Assembly (NCBI RefSeq): GCF_000685315.1
Contig: NZ_ARYM01000008.1
Span: 1-64,000 of the forward strand
DNA from: Hyphomonas polymorpha PS728
Lineage (GTDB): Bacteria; Pseudomonadota; Alphaproteobacteria; Caulobacterales; Hyphomonadaceae
DNA length: 64,000 bases
Reading direction: 5' to 3'
The translations under genes and the position numbers were made by a program. Under the pieces are notes generated by a model, which saw nothing but the letters and a program-made list of their open reading frames with translations, was not told where the DNA came from and did not search any database. This document shows, one piece after another, positions 32,793-42,180 of the stretch. Every line of letters starts with the position of its first letter. Position 1 is the first letter of the stretch.

Positions 32793-33592
32793 AGATCGCC
32801 CACTTTGCGGACCTGCATTTCGGCCGTGAAGACAAAGAAGCCCTGGGCGTTGCCGGTGATCTGGTTCGTGAGCTGGATGTGAATGCGATTGTCGTTTCGG
32901 GCGATCTGACCCAGCGCGGCAAGCGGGAAGAATTTGAGGCGGCGCAGGAATGGCTTTCCGGCTTCCGCGCGCCTATCCTGTGTGTACCGGGAAACCACGA
33001 TACGCCGCTGCTTAATCTGCCTGCGCGCGCGTCGGATGCTTTTGGCCGGTATGACCGGTATTTCAGCGGCCGCGCCGGCCCGCTGGAGATTGACGGCGTT
33101 TCCATCCGGGGGCTGAATACATCCCGTGGGTGGCAGACGCGTATGAACTGGGCCGAGGGACGGGTAAATCTCGAGGATCTCGATGCAATGATTGCCAATT
33201 CGGATGCAGAAGGCCTGCATATGATTGTCTGCCACCATCCCTTTATCTCACCCGCCAAAGCCGGGCTTCAAACAGCGACCAAACGCGGAGAGGAAGCGAG
33301 CCGGCGGCTTGCCGCAAGCCCGGTGCAGATACTGTTGACGGGCCATGTGCATACGCCGCACGCCGAATTGATCCGGGAAGGGGAGGGCGGCTACATCGCC
33401 ATCACTGCCGGCACATTGTCCACGCGGCTTCGGACGCAGCCGCCTGCCTTCAACATATTGGAGGTTCGGGACGATATTTTGACGCTGAACGTACAGACGT
33501 TTCAGGATGGGCACTTCCACGAAGGAACTCATGGAAGCTGGGATATCAAAACGCTGGAACCGATCAGTACACCGCGCGTTGTTGCCATATAG
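32789..33592 (+). CDS. Calcineurin-like metallophosphoesterase
   Basis: A 267-residue phosphoesterase with all metal-binding motifs: FADLHFG, VSGDLTQRG, PGNHDTP, CHHPF and GHVHTPH. It resembles CpdA-type cyclic nucleotide or phospholipid phosphodiesterases; the substrate cannot be assigned. It has no signal peptide. It overlaps the lipid-kinase-like gene by four bases and is followed 19 bases later by a lipoprotein gene in the same direction, so all three probably belong to the EcfG regulon. Confidence 0.9.
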   Translation: MKIAHFADLHFGREDKEALGVAGDLVRELDVNAIVVSGDLTQRGKREEFEAAQEWLSGFRAPILCVPGNHDTPLLNLPARASDAFGRYDRYFSGRAGPLEIDGVSIRGLNTSRGWQTRMNWAEGRVNLEDLDAMIANSDAEGLHMIVCHHPFISPAKAGLQTATKRGEEASRRLAASPVQILLTGHVHTPHAELIREGEGGYIAITAGTLSTRLRTQPPAFNILEVRDDILTLNVQTFQDGHFHEGTHGSWDIKTLEPISTPRVVAI

Positions 33593-33611
33593 CCGTAAAA
33601 GGAGCGGAACA

Positions 33612-33947
33612 ATGCGTAAAGCAGCACTTGGTATGAGCGTTGCCCTGTTTGCCGGCGTCGCGCTGGCCGCCTGCGGAAATGAGCCCGAGCCAATTGGCCC
33701 GATTGAGCCAGCTTTCGACCGGACGACTGAGTCCACCGACCCCGACATGACTGAACCTGCCGTTCCGGGCACAACTGTTCCCGACACAGAGGCAGTGCCG
33801 CCCGTCGGGTCTGAACCGGGAGAAATCCCGGAAGTCATGGAACCGGAACCGACCCCCGGGATTCCCGGTGGCGACACAACGACGGGAACCCTTGACCCGG
33901 CTGTGCCCGCCGAAGAACCGACTGACGAGTACGGCACGCCACAGTAA
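33612..33947 (+). CDS. Proline-rich acidic lipoprotein of unknown function
   Basis: A 111-residue protein with a signal peptide and lipobox (ALAACG, Cys21), followed by a low-complexity, acidic sequence rich in Pro, Glu, Thr and Asp. There is no recognisable domain, and it is probably unfolded in the periplasm. AAAGGAGCGG precedes the ATG. It is the third gene of the stress-promoter operon and ends before a hairpin at 33990-34015. Confidence 0.75.
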   Translation: MRKAALGMSVALFAGVALAACGNEPEPIGPIEPAFDRTTESTDPDMTEPAVPGTTVPDTEAVPPVGSEPGEIPEVMEPEPTPGIPGGDTTTGTLDPAVPAEEPTDEYGTPQ

Positions 33948-33989
33948 GGGGAGTCAGGCTTCAATAGCCGGCTTTTGTGATGGTGCCTG

Positions 33990-34018
33990 GCGCGGGAAGC
34001 TTGCTTCCCGCGCCGTTT
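33990..34018 (+). terminator. Terminator-like hairpin after the lipoprotein gene
   Basis: GGCGCGGGAAGC (33990-34001) pairs with GCTTCCCGCGCC (34004-34015), followed by a short GTTT. The stem is strong and the T-tract weak. Confidence 0.65.
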
Positions 34019-34126
34019 CCGTTGGAGGCCTTCCCCAAGGAGAGCGTGATAGATTTGGTCTTCGGTTTTGATTTTGTCTGGCTTAGCGTGCGCCAATAAA
34101 GACACCAGAGCGAGGAAACGAACCAG

Positions 34127-35539
34127 ATGTCCCAGACTTTCACGATGACGATCAATGGCAAGGCGGTTTCGGGCAGCGAGACCTTTGGCGTCGAGAATCC
34201 GGCCACAGGCGCTGTCTTCGCCCAGGCCCCTGACTGCACCGAAGCGCAGCTTGACGAAGCGGTGGCAGCCGCCCGCGCGGCGCTGCCGTCCTGGAAGGGA
34301 ACTTCTATCGAGAAACGCCGCGAGGCGCTGCAGGCAATTGCCGGCATCATTGCGCAGAATGGCGAGGAGCTTGCGCGCCTGCTGACGCAGGAACAGGGCA
34401 AGCCGCATCCTGACGCCATGGGCGATGTTATGGGCGGCGCACACTGGCTGATGGAAACAACGAAGCTGGATATTCCCGAACATGTTTCGGAGGATTCGCC
34501 GGAGCGGCTGGCGGTGACGCGATATGGACCGATTGGCGTGGTGGCAGCGATCGTGCCGTGGAACTTTCCGATCATCCTGATGATGTTCAAGCTGGCCCCG
34601 GCCCTGCTGGCGGGGAACACCGTGGTGGTGAAGCCGGCGCCGACAACGCCGCTGACGACGCTGAAAATCGGCGAGCTGATCCGGGGCATCCTGCCGCCGG
34701 GCGTGGTCAACGTGATCTCCGGCTCAGACCGCCTTGGCCCCTGGCTGACGGCGCATAAGGACATCGACAAGGTGAGCTTCACCGGATCGACCGAAACCGG
34801 CAAGAAGGTGATGGCCAGCGCGGCGAAAGACCTGAAGAAGGTGACGCTGGAGCTGGGCGGCAATGACGCGGCGATCGTGATGCCGGATGTGGATGTCGAA
34901 AAGGTGGCGCAGGAGCTGTTCTGGGCGGCCTTCCGCAATGCCGGGCAGATCTGCATCGCCACCAAGCGGATGTATATCCACAAGGACGTATACGAACCAC
35001 TGAAGGCCGCGATTGTCGAGCATGCCAAGACCGTGAAGGTGGGCGATGGCTCGGAGCAGGGCACGCAGATTGGGCCGGTGCAGAACAAGGCGCAGTATGA
35101 GCGGGTGCTGGAGCTGATTCAGGACGCCAAGGACCAGGGCTACAAATTCCTGATTGGCGGCAATGCCTCGACCGCGCCGGGATATTTCGTACCAGTGACA
35201 ATCCTGGACAACCCGCCGGAAAATGCGCGGATCGTACAGGAAGAACAGTTCGGGCCGGTGCTGCCGTTGATGTCCTTTGACGACATTGATGAAGTGGTCG
35301 GGCGCGCGAATGCGACGGTTTATGGTCTGGGTGCCTCGATCTGGACCAAGGATCTCGTCCGGGCGCAGGCGCTGGCCGCGCAGCTTCAGGCCGGCACGGT
35401 CTGGATCAATGAGAGCCAGCATCTTTCCCCGCATGCGGCCTTTGGCGGGCACAAGCAGTCGGGCGTGGGCGTCGAAGGCGGGCAGGAGGGGCTACTGGAA
35501 TTCTGCCAGGCGCAGACAGTGTTCATGCGCCGAGGCTGA
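34127..35539 (+). CDS. NAD(P)-dependent aldehyde dehydrogenase
   Basis: A 470-residue soluble aldehyde dehydrogenase. The catalytic Glu lies in LELGGNDAAIV (near residue 243), the catalytic Cys in FRNAGQICIATKRMY (near 277), and the cofactor-binding loop in VSFTGSTETGKKV. The family oxidises aldehydes to acids; the substrate is not clear. It is monocistronic between a hairpin upstream and a strong terminator downstream, and is not obviously linked to the biotin genes. Confidence 0.92.
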   Translation: MSQTFTMTINGKAVSGSETFGVENPATGAVFAQAPDCTEAQLDEAVAAARAALPSWKGTSIEKRREALQAIAGIIAQNGEELARLLTQEQGKPHPDAMGDVMGGAHWLMETTKLDIPEHVSEDSPERLAVTRYGPIGVVAAIVPWNFPIILMMFKLAPALLAGNTVVVKPAPTTPLTTLKIGELIRGILPPGVVNVISGSDRLGPWLTAHKDIDKVSFTGSTETGKKVMASAAKDLKKVTLELGGNDAAIVMPDVDVEKVAQELFWAAFRNAGQICIATKRMYIHKDVYEPLKAAIVEHAKTVKVGDGSEQGTQIGPVQNKAQYERVLELIQDAKDQGYKFLIGGNASTAPGYFVPVTILDNPPENARIVQEEQFGPVLPLMSFDDIDEVVGRANATVYGLGASIWTKDLVRAQALAAQLQAGTVWINESQHLSPHAAFGGHKQSGVGVEGGQEGLLEFCQAQTVFMRRG

Positions 35540-35560
35540 TGCGGCTGTCAGATGAACTGA

Positions 35561-35590
35561 AAACCCCTCCGGAGACGGAGGGGTTTTTTG
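35561..35590 (+). terminator. Rho-independent terminator after aldehyde dehydrogenase
   Basis: AAACCCCTCC (35561-35570) pairs with GGAGGGGTTT (from 35577), followed by a run of T to 35589. On the other strand four T follow, so it may also serve bioA. Confidence 0.9.
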
Positions 35591-35748
35591 TTTGGGGCAG
35601 CACAGGGGGGGGCTGGAACTCCCGGGCGGCGCTGCTGATCTCTGGTGAAGCTGTTCTCCCGGCCACGGGGCGGAAGCCGATTGTGCCGGGAAGTTTTTCT
35701 TGGGGTTTTGGAAACGCGCGGAGAGAAGGTCACCCCACCGGGGCTTGA

Positions 35749-37026
35749 TCATCCAATGTCGGATATACCTGTTTTCGCGAACTTCAGGATGGCGCCTGTC
35801 AGACGGGACAGGTCGTCTTCGCCGATGGCGTAGGCGGGGGAGAGGTAGACTGTGCGGCCGAGGGGGCGGATGAAGGTGCCTTGATCGATGAACCATTTAC
35901 GGGCCGCTTCCAGCGGGAAGGGCTCTGCCATTTCCACCGCCGCGACGGCGCCGAGGATGCGCACATCGGCGACGCTGTCGAGATCCCTGGCGGGGGCCAG
36001 CAGGTTGGTGAGCGAGGCTTCGAGTTTCTTGACACGCTTGATGAGGCTGCCATCGGCGAAGAGATCCAGCCCTGCATTGGCGACCGCGCAGGCGAGGGCG
36101 TGGCCGGTATAGGTGGGGCCGTGCATCAGGGCGTGGTCTGGATTGTCTGTATGGAAAGCCGAATAGACCTTTGAGGAAGCGATGGTGGCGGCGAGCGGGG
36201 TGATGCCGCCGGTGATGGCCTTGCCGAGGCACATGATGTCGGGCGTGACGCCGGCTCGGTTTGCCGCGAACATTTCGCCGGTGCGGCCGAAGCCGGTGAA
36301 AATCTCGTCGAAGATCAGCAGTACGCCGGCCTGGTCACAGAGGCGGCGGAGGGTTTTTAGCACCTGGGGGCTGTGCATCCGCATGCCGCCTGCACCCTGG
36401 ATCAGCGGCTCGATCAGGATGGCGGCGATTTTCTTGTCGGTGGCGAGTAGGGTTTCGAGGGCGCGGATCTGGTCGCGCGTTTCGGGCAGGGCGACGACAT
36501 ATTGTTCCTGCAGGGCGCCGCGGAACATGTGGTGCATGCCTTCATCGGGATCGCAGACCGACATCGTGGCCAGCGTGTCGCCATGATAACCGCCGAGGAA
36601 GGAGACGAATTTGGTGCGTGAGGCACCGGCGGTGTTGCGGAAATACTGGATGGCGATCTTCATGGCGACTTCGACGGCGACGGAGCCGGATTCGGTGAAG
36701 AAGACGCGGGAGAGTTCGCCCGGCGTGAGGGCGGCAAGGCGGCTGGCAAGACGGTAGGCCGGCTCATGCGCGAGGCCGCCGAGCATGATGTGGGGCATCT
36801 TTTCCATCTGGGCGCGGGCAGCGTTCAGAAGCTCGGCGCGGTTATAGCCGTGAACGCTGGTCCACCAGCTGCCGACGCCATCGACGAGTTCGCGGCCATC
36901 GGCGAGGTAAAGCCGGGCGCCTTCCGTTCGGGAAATTGCAACCGGGGCGGGTAGGGTGCGCATCTGGGCGTAGGGCAGCCAGATATGTTCCAGCCCCTCG
37001 GTGAACCAGTCTTTCGGGTCTGCCAT
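35749..37026 (-). CDS. bioA: Adenosylmethionine-8-amino-7-oxononanoate aminotransferase
   Basis: Converts 8-amino-7-oxononanoate (KAPA) to 7,8-diaminononanoate with S-adenosylmethionine as amino donor. It is 425 residues from ATG at 37026, which AGGAG precedes by eight bases. BioA marks include HIWLPYAQMRT near the N-terminus, DGVGSWWTSVHGYN, LIFDEIFTGFGRTG and the PLP lysine in CLGKAITGGITP. It is divergent from bioF-bioD with 108 bases between starts. I searched that gap for a BioR-type box (TTATMKATAA) and did not find one. Confidence 0.94.
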   Translation of the reverse strand: MADPKDWFTEGLEHIWLPYAQMRTLPAPVAISRTEGARLYLADGRELVDGVGSWWTSVHGYNRAELLNAARAQMEKMPHIMLGGLAHEPAYRLASRLAALTPGELSRVFFTESGSVAVEVAMKIAIQYFRNTAGASRTKFVSFLGGYHGDTLATMSVCDPDEGMHHMFRGALQEQYVVALPETRDQIRALETLLATDKKIAAILIEPLIQGAGGMRMHSPQVLKTLRRLCDQAGVLLIFDEIFTGFGRTGEMFAANRAGVTPDIMCLGKAITGGITPLAATIASSKVYSAFHTDNPDHALMHGPTYTGHALACAVANAGLDLFADGSLIKRVKKLEASLTNLLAPARDLDSVADVRILGAVAAVEMAEPFPLEAARKWFIDQGTFIRPLGRTVYLSPAYAIGEDDLSRLTGAILKFAKTGISDIG

Positions 37027-37134
37027 CTTCAGCGCTCCTAAAGGGTCCGTTGCTGCGGGTATTCGCCCCTTGGCAGGGCCCGCGTGCATCCCCTAGGACA
37101 GGCGCGGCAGAACGGCCAGAGGATTGTAGGCGCG

Positions 37135-38274
37135 ATGACATCTTTTGAACGGCTGAATGCCTATGCGGAGCAGAAGCTGGCCCAGCTGGAGGCCAGCGGA
37201 CAACGCCGGAGCCTCACGGAAACAGCGCGCGAAGCGGGCGGACGGGCCGTGCGGGCCGGGAGCCATGTGATTTCTTTCTGCGACAATGACTACCTCTCCC
37301 TCTCCCACGATCCGCGCGTGATGCAGGCCGCCGCCGATGCGGCGCTGAAATTTGGCGCGGGCAGCGGCGGGTCGCGGCTGATTACCGGGAATCACCCGCT
37401 CAACAGCGCGCTGGAGGCGCGGCTGGCGGCGCTGAAGGGCACCGAAGGGGCGCGCGTGTTCGGATCAGGCTTTCTGGCCAATCTGGGGACCATTCCGGCG
37501 CTGGTGGGCAAAGGGGACACCATCGTCATGGATGAGCTGGCCCATGCCTGCATGCATGGCGGGGCGCGGCTTTCGGGCGCGGAGATGCGCCTCTTCCGGC
37601 ATAATGACGTGGCCGATGCGGCGCGCCTTCTGGAAGGGGCGCCGGGGCAGGCGCTGCTGCTGACCGAAACGGTGTTTTCGATGGATGGGGATGTGGCGCC
37701 CTTATCTGAGCTTGGCGTGCTGGCAGAGCGCACCGGCGCCTGGCTGATGACCGATGACGCGCATGGGCTGGGCATCACGAAACAGGACAATCCGGCGCAG
37801 ATCCAGATGGGCACGCTGTCAAAGGCGGTGGGCGGGTATGGCGGCTATGTCTGCGGGCCTGCCGCGCTGATGGAGCTGCTGACCAGCCGGGCGCGCAGCT
37901 TTGTGTATACCACTGGTCTGCCGCCTTCGGTGCTGGCAGCGGCCATCGCCTCTCTGGACATCATCCAGGCAGAACCCGAGCGGACGGCGAAGGCGCGTAG
38001 ACACGCCGCGCTGTTCTGCGAGCTTATGGGGCTGCCCGTGCCTTCGAGCGTGATCGTGCCGATCATCATTGGGCCGGAGGCAGAAGCCATGCGGGTGTCT
38101 GGTGCTCTGCTGGAGCGGGGGTACCTAGTGACGGCCATACGCCCGCCGACCGTGCCGGCGGGCACGGCGCGACTCAGGGTAACCTTTGCGTCGGGGCATG
38201 AGGAAGCCGACATTCGGGCGTTTGCCGGGGCGCTAAAAGACATCATGGAGCAGGCATGCGCGGTTACTTTGTAA
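37135..38274 (+). CDS. bioF: 8-amino-7-oxononanoate synthase
   Basis: A PLP alpha-oxoamine synthase that joins pimeloyl-ACP and alanine to give KAPA. It is 379 residues from ATG at 37135. Motifs: NDYLSLSHDPRV, GSGGSRLITGNHPLN, DDAHGLGI, and the PLP lysine in GTLSKAVGGYGG. Related CoA-linked synthases share these, but the neighbours bioA and bioD settle the call. The 3' end overlaps bioD by 19 bases. Confidence 0.92.
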   Translation: MTSFERLNAYAEQKLAQLEASGQRRSLTETAREAGGRAVRAGSHVISFCDNDYLSLSHDPRVMQAAADAALKFGAGSGGSRLITGNHPLNSALEARLAALKGTEGARVFGSGFLANLGTIPALVGKGDTIVMDELAHACMHGGARLSGAEMRLFRHNDVADAARLLEGAPGQALLLTETVFSMDGDVAPLSELGVLAERTGAWLMTDDAHGLGITKQDNPAQIQMGTLSKAVGGYGGYVCGPAALMELLTSRARSFVYTTGLPPSVLAAAIASLDIIQAEPERTAKARRHAALFCELMGLPVPSSVIVPIIIGPEAEAMRVSGALLERGYLVTAIRPPTVPAGTARLRVTFASGHEEADIRAFAGALKDIMEQACAVTL

Positions 38275-38930
38275 CAGCCACCGGCACCGATATCGGCAAG
38301 ACATATATCAGTGCGCGGCTCATTGAGGTTTGGCGGAGCAGAGGTTTTGTCACCCAAGCGACAAAACCTTTGATGAGCGGCTTTGCCGAAGACGCGCTGG
38401 AACAGTCCGATGCCGGACGATTGCTGTTGGCAATGGGCCAAGTGGTGACGCCCGCATCCGTTTCCGAGATCTGCCTGCACCGGCTGGCGCCGCCCTTGGC
38501 GCCGAACGTGGCCATGCGGCAGGCGGGAATAGTGCAGAATTACAATGAAATCCGTAGCTTCGTAGAGCGCCGGCTGGCTGTGGGCGCGGATGTGCATCTG
38601 GTGGAGGGGGCCGGCGGGGTGATGTCGCCCCTGACAGATGAGACGCTGCAAATCGACCTGATGGCCGACCTGCAACTGAAAGTTATTCTTGTTACAGCAC
38701 CCTATCTTGGCTCCATCAGCCATACGCTGACGGCAATTGATGCGCTGCAGGCACGCGGTCTGGAGATCGCCGCACTGGTGGTTTCGCAACCCTTCGTTTC
38801 CGGAGGGCAACCCGGCGCTTTCATCGAGGAGGTGTGCCGGTTCAGAACACTGCCGATGGTGGGAATTCCCCATGGGCAAGACGCAAAATCACTGGATCTG
38901 TTGCTAATGCAACAGGATGCGGGAATTTGA
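38256..38930 (+). CDS. bioD: Dethiobiotin synthetase
   Basis: ATP-dependent enzyme that closes the ureido ring of dethiobiotin. The 224-residue protein has the P-loop TATGTDIGKTYISARL and VEGAGGVMSPL, both diagnostic. It follows bioF with a 19-base overlap. bioB, bioC and bioH are not in the window, so pimeloyl formation and the last step must be encoded elsewhere. The deaminated glycine-rich ends look normal. Confidence 0.93.
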   Translation: MRGYFVTATGTDIGKTYISARLIEVWRSRGFVTQATKPLMSGFAEDALEQSDAGRLLLAMGQVVTPASVSEICLHRLAPPLAPNVAMRQAGIVQNYNEIRSFVERRLAVGADVHLVEGAGGVMSPLTDETLQIDLMADLQLKVILVTAPYLGSISHTLTAIDALQARGLEIAALVVSQPFVSGGQPGAFIEEVCRFRTLPMVGIPHGQDAKSLDLLLMQQDAGI

Positions 38931-39052
38931 CGTCGCTTTTCGTTTGAGCTTTCGTTCTTCGTGCATATAGTATTACGTAGATTCCCTGAGTGACCAAGCT
39001 GGTTGCCCGGATCACTTGGAGTGAAATCCAACACTCATCCGGAGATCATCCG

Positions 39053-39685
39053 ATGGCGGACCAAATGCCTGAGAGGCGCGAACGAAGAACCCAGAAAGAC
39101 CGCAGCGAGAGCATGCAGCGGCGGGTTTTGGACGCAACGCTAAGATGCATAGGAGAGCAGGGGTATATCGGAGTTTCCCTACAGGACATTGCTGATGCGG
39201 CGGGGGTTTCGAGGGGGGCAATTACCCATCACTATGCCAGCAAAATCGAGCTGACCTCATCCGCGATCCAACACTTCGTGCAATGGCGGTACGAAAAGGT
39301 CTACGGCGCCTTTGAGGGCAAGACGGACCTTGATCTTCGCGCCCGTCTCGACATTCTATGGGGTGAGTTTCAGGAGATTTTTCCCATCACCTTCGAGCTG
39401 ATCGTGGCGCTGCGGTCGGACAAGGAATTGCTGGCGCTATACAAACGGTCTTCGAAAACGCGGATCGAGGAAATCGTTACAGGGTATGATGATTTCTTTC
39501 CGGAGCTTTCCGGCATGAAGGTGCCCGGCGTATTGATCGCCGTGATGGCAGCCTTCTATCGCGGCGCCTATATCGAAATGGTTTCCAGGGAACCGGGCTA
39601 TATCGACGAGATGAAGCAGGTGTTCCAGGACATGCTGATGAAGTATCTGGGGCTGGACGATCCGCCGCCTGGCCCGGCGGCCTAA
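39053..39685 (+). CDS. TetR/AcrR-family transcriptional regulator
   Basis: A 210-residue regulator with the TetR helix-turn-helix VSLQDIADAAGVSRGAITHHYASK near residue 45, and a variable ligand-binding C-terminal domain. ATG at 39053 is preferred (GGAG eight bases upstream) over a longer frame from 38990. It converges on the first M20 hydrolase gene with a four-base overlap of stop codons, at the edge of the catabolic island. It may report substrate or product of that pathway, though the biotin operon lies on its other side. Confidence 0.9.
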   Translation: MADQMPERRERRTQKDRSESMQRRVLDATLRCIGEQGYIGVSLQDIADAAGVSRGAITHHYASKIELTSSAIQHFVQWRYEKVYGAFEGKTDLDLRARLDILWGEFQEIFPITFELIVALRSDKELLALYKRSSKTRIEEIVTGYDDFFPELSGMKVPGVLIAVMAAFYRGAYIEMVSREPGYIDEMKQVFQDMLMKYLGLDDPPPGPAA

Positions 39686-41046
39686 TCGAAGGGATTGTCA
39701 CCATAGACGGTCTTGCCGGCGCGCCGATATACATCGCCGGTGGCACGGCCGCAGATGGACAGGGCAGTGAGGGCGTACATCAGCGTGCATTTGAAGAAAT
39801 CGTCAGGAGACGGACGCCAGCGGACCGGACCAAAGGTAATCGCGGGCACGCGGTGCATATTGAAGACGTTATGGTCGCGCCACATGCTGGAATAGACCGG
39901 TTTGGCAATTTCGACGGGCTGGTTGAGGACAGCCTGGACGGCGCCATCGACACCGGCAATGAGCGGCGCGACTTCGATGTCGTCGGCTTCATAACCATGG
40001 CTGACATTGACGGGTTCGACCTCGAATTCGATGCTTGGCAGGGATCGCATGACCGCTTCCAGCTCATGCAGGACCTGGGCGGCTTTCTGTTTCGGGGTGA
40101 GGTCGCAGCTGACATAGATTGCGGCGACTTCGGTGCCGCCGCTATGGGGGAAACCGGCCTGGACGCAGCTGATTGTCGCCTTCGGGATGGAGGTGCCGCC
40201 CTTGGCGCGGTAGATGTTGTTTGTTTCGTAGTCGAGCGACCAGGCGTGTAGCGCCTCGATGACCGGGCCAAGCTTGTAGATGGAGCTGGGATGGTCGGCA
40301 GTGGCCTTGGGCGCGTTAAGGAGGGGCCGGAAGATCGACTGGCCATATAGGCGGATGCGGAACATGGCGCCGCCACAGCCGAGCCAGGTGACGCCAAAAT
40401 CGGTGCCTTCGGCGGCGATTGCGAAATCAGGCGCGACGCCGCCGTGATGGAACATGTAATGCGCGCCGATTTCCTTGCCCATACGGTCGATGCCGCCATG
40501 CTCCTCGATGGGTTCGGGGCCGCATTCGCCGGGGCAGGCGGTGAGATACATGCGGCCGGCGAGTTCGTACCCGGCTTTTTTCAACGCCTTGGCGGCCATC
40601 AGCATGCAGGACATCGGTCCGCGATCATTGGCGACGGCATAGCCATAGAACTTGCCATCTTCGAGCCAGCATTCGCGCCACTCGCGGTTTTTCGCGCTTT
40701 CGGGGCGGCGCGTCTTGGCGAGAATGACGGGATCGGCAGGCTCGCTCTCGGTATCGAGATGGGCCGTGAACAGAAGGTTTTTGCCAGGGCCATTGCCGCC
40801 ATAGCTGCCGATGACATTCTGGCGGTGCGGCACGGCGCCCACGCTGAGCGGGCGGAAGCCCTCGCGCTCCATCCAGTCATGGACAAAGGCCGAGGCTTCC
40901 GCTTCGCCGGTTGACGGGCTGTAGATGTTCGACAGGTCGAGGATGAGTTTCGTCAGTTCTTCGATGTCGATGGCATCGGCAATGGCTTTTACATCTTCCG
41001 GGTCGATCCCGGCGCCAAGCGCCATGTCCAGCAATCCGTCAGCCAT
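39682..41046 (-). CDS. M20-family metallo-amidohydrolase (paralogue 1)
   Basis: A 454-residue member of the M20 (ArgE/DapE/carboxypeptidase G2) family. Metal-site motifs: FTAHLDTES (His96, Asp98), ANDRGPMSC (Asp141), the Glu-rich GECGPEPIEEHGG near 175, and a late SMWRDHNVFN. There is no signal peptide, so it is cytoplasmic. It is closely similar along its length to the second M20 gene at 45511-46884, and the two sit in separate operons of the same island. The family cleaves amide, carbamoyl or peptide bonds; here it probably hydrolyses an intermediate from the RutA-like step. It starts 32 bases after the RutA-like gene. Confidence 0.87.
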   Translation of the reverse strand: MADGLLDMALGAGIDPEDVKAIADAIDIEELTKLILDLSNIYSPSTGEAEASAFVHDWMEREGFRPLSVGAVPHRQNVIGSYGGNGPGKNLLFTAHLDTESEPADPVILAKTRRPESAKNREWRECWLEDGKFYGYAVANDRGPMSCMLMAAKALKKAGYELAGRMYLTACPGECGPEPIEEHGGIDRMGKEIGAHYMFHHGGVAPDFAIAAEGTDFGVTWLGCGGAMFRIRLYGQSIFRPLLNAPKATADHPSSIYKLGPVIEALHAWSLDYETNNIYRAKGGTSIPKATISCVQAGFPHSGGTEVAAIYVSCDLTPKQKAAQVLHELEAVMRSLPSIEFEVEPVNVSHGYEADDIEVAPLIAGVDGAVQAVLNQPVEIAKPVYSSMWRDHNVFNMHRVPAITFGPVRWRPSPDDFFKCTLMYALTALSICGRATGDVYRRAGKTVYGDNPFD

Positions 41047-41078
41047 GGGGTTTCCCTCTCCCTTGTTCTGTTATCTGA

Positions 41079-42152
41079 TTATGCGGGTTCGTGGCTTGTG
41101 GCCGGGAAGCGCTGACGCAGTTTCGGCAGGATGCCACCGAACATTTCCAGGCCTGTCTTGTAGTCTGGGAAGATCAGCATCACGCCGTCAAGGTCGCAGG
41201 TCTCGATATAGTGCTCGATCTTCTCGCGGCAGGTTTCCGGAGAGCCGGCGACCGTGTGGTTCTGGCTGGCGCCCATTTTGCGGGCGGCGGCGGCAAGGCT
41301 GTCTGGCGCCAGGCCCCAGCTTTTCATCTGGGCCATGATGGCGCCGAGATCCTTGCCATCCTCGAAGCGTTGCAGCATCGCTTCGGCCTTGGCGTCGCTG
41401 TCGTCATGGATGACGGTGCACATGGAGCAGACGCGGATGGTCTTGCCCTTCTCGGCGGCGATTTCGCGGGCGCGCTTGCTGAAGCCCCGGCGTTCCTCAA
41501 TGCTGCGCCCGCCGATGAAGCAGGCATCGGCATGAGTGGTGGAGAAGTCAAACCCGCGATCGGACTGGCCGGCGGCGATCAGATCCGGGCGCGGCTTTGA
41601 CAGCGGCTTGGGATCGGACTGGCAATCTTCCATGTCGAAGAAGCGGCCCTTGAAGGTGACGTTGGGTTCGCTCCAGAGGCGTTTGATGATGGTGATCCAT
41701 TCTTCCGTGAGCTGATAACGGTCTCCATGGGTGAGGGTGTCGTCCCAGGCGCCCATCTGGGAGAACTCTTCGCGGTAAGCCCCGGCGACGATGTTGAGGC
41801 CCGCGCGGCCATTGGAGATATGGTCCAGCGTGGTGACCATCTTGGCGACAACGCCGGGATTGGAAAGCAGGGCGTGCATGGTGGCCCACACCTTCACATT
41901 CTTTGTCACCTCGGCGAGGCCCGCCATCATGGTCATTGATTCCATCGAGGTGGCCCAATGGTTCGTTTCGCCGCCGAAGCCCCGGAACTTTGACATCGAC
42001 ATGATGAAATCCAGGCCGATGCGGTCTGCAATGATCGCGGCTTCGCGGTTGGTCTGGTAAAGGCCATCCAGCCGGGGCGCGTTCTTCGAGATGATCCAGC
42101 CGCCATTGGCGATGGGCAGGAAGACACCGAACAGTTTGTGATTGGGCAACAT
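41079..42152 (-). CDS. RutA-like LLM-class flavin monooxygenase
   Basis: A 357-residue FMN-dependent monooxygenase with strong similarity to pyrimidine monooxygenase RutA: GVFLPIANGGWIISKNAP, MSMSKFRGFGGETNHW, ESMTMMAGLAEVT and GRAGLNIVAGAYREEFSQMG. Asn120 aligns with the conserved Asn of the RutA GVNLVTGW motif. RutA opens the uracil ring between N3 and C4 using reduced flavin and oxygen. Here the uracil-specific genes rutC, rutD, rutE and rutG are absent, so the substrate is likely another cyclic amide or ureide. ATG at 42152 marks the start of homology. It lies between an MFS transporter (28 bases) and M20 paralogue 1 (32 bases). Confidence 0.87.
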   Translation of the reverse strand: MLPNHKLFGVFLPIANGGWIISKNAPRLDGLYQTNREAAIIADRIGLDFIMSMSKFRGFGGETNHWATSMESMTMMAGLAEVTKNVKVWATMHALLSNPGVVAKMVTTLDHISNGRAGLNIVAGAYREEFSQMGAWDDTLTHGDRYQLTEEWITIIKRLWSEPNVTFKGRFFDMEDCQSDPKPLSKPRPDLIAAGQSDRGFDFSTTHADACFIGGRSIEERRGFSKRAREIAAEKGKTIRVCSMCTVIHDDSDAKAEAMLQRFEDGKDLGAIMAQMKSWGLAPDSLAAAARKMGASQNHTVAGSPETCREKIEHYIETCDLDGVMLIFPDYKTGLEMFGGILPKLRQRFPATSHEPA

Positions 42153-42180
42153 GGTTTTGGAGCTCCACGTATTGGTTTTT

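Noticed and set aside
37027..37134. BioR or BirA operator between bioA and bioF
   Set aside because: I looked for TTATMKATAA-like and long dyad sequences in the 108-base divergent region and saw none.
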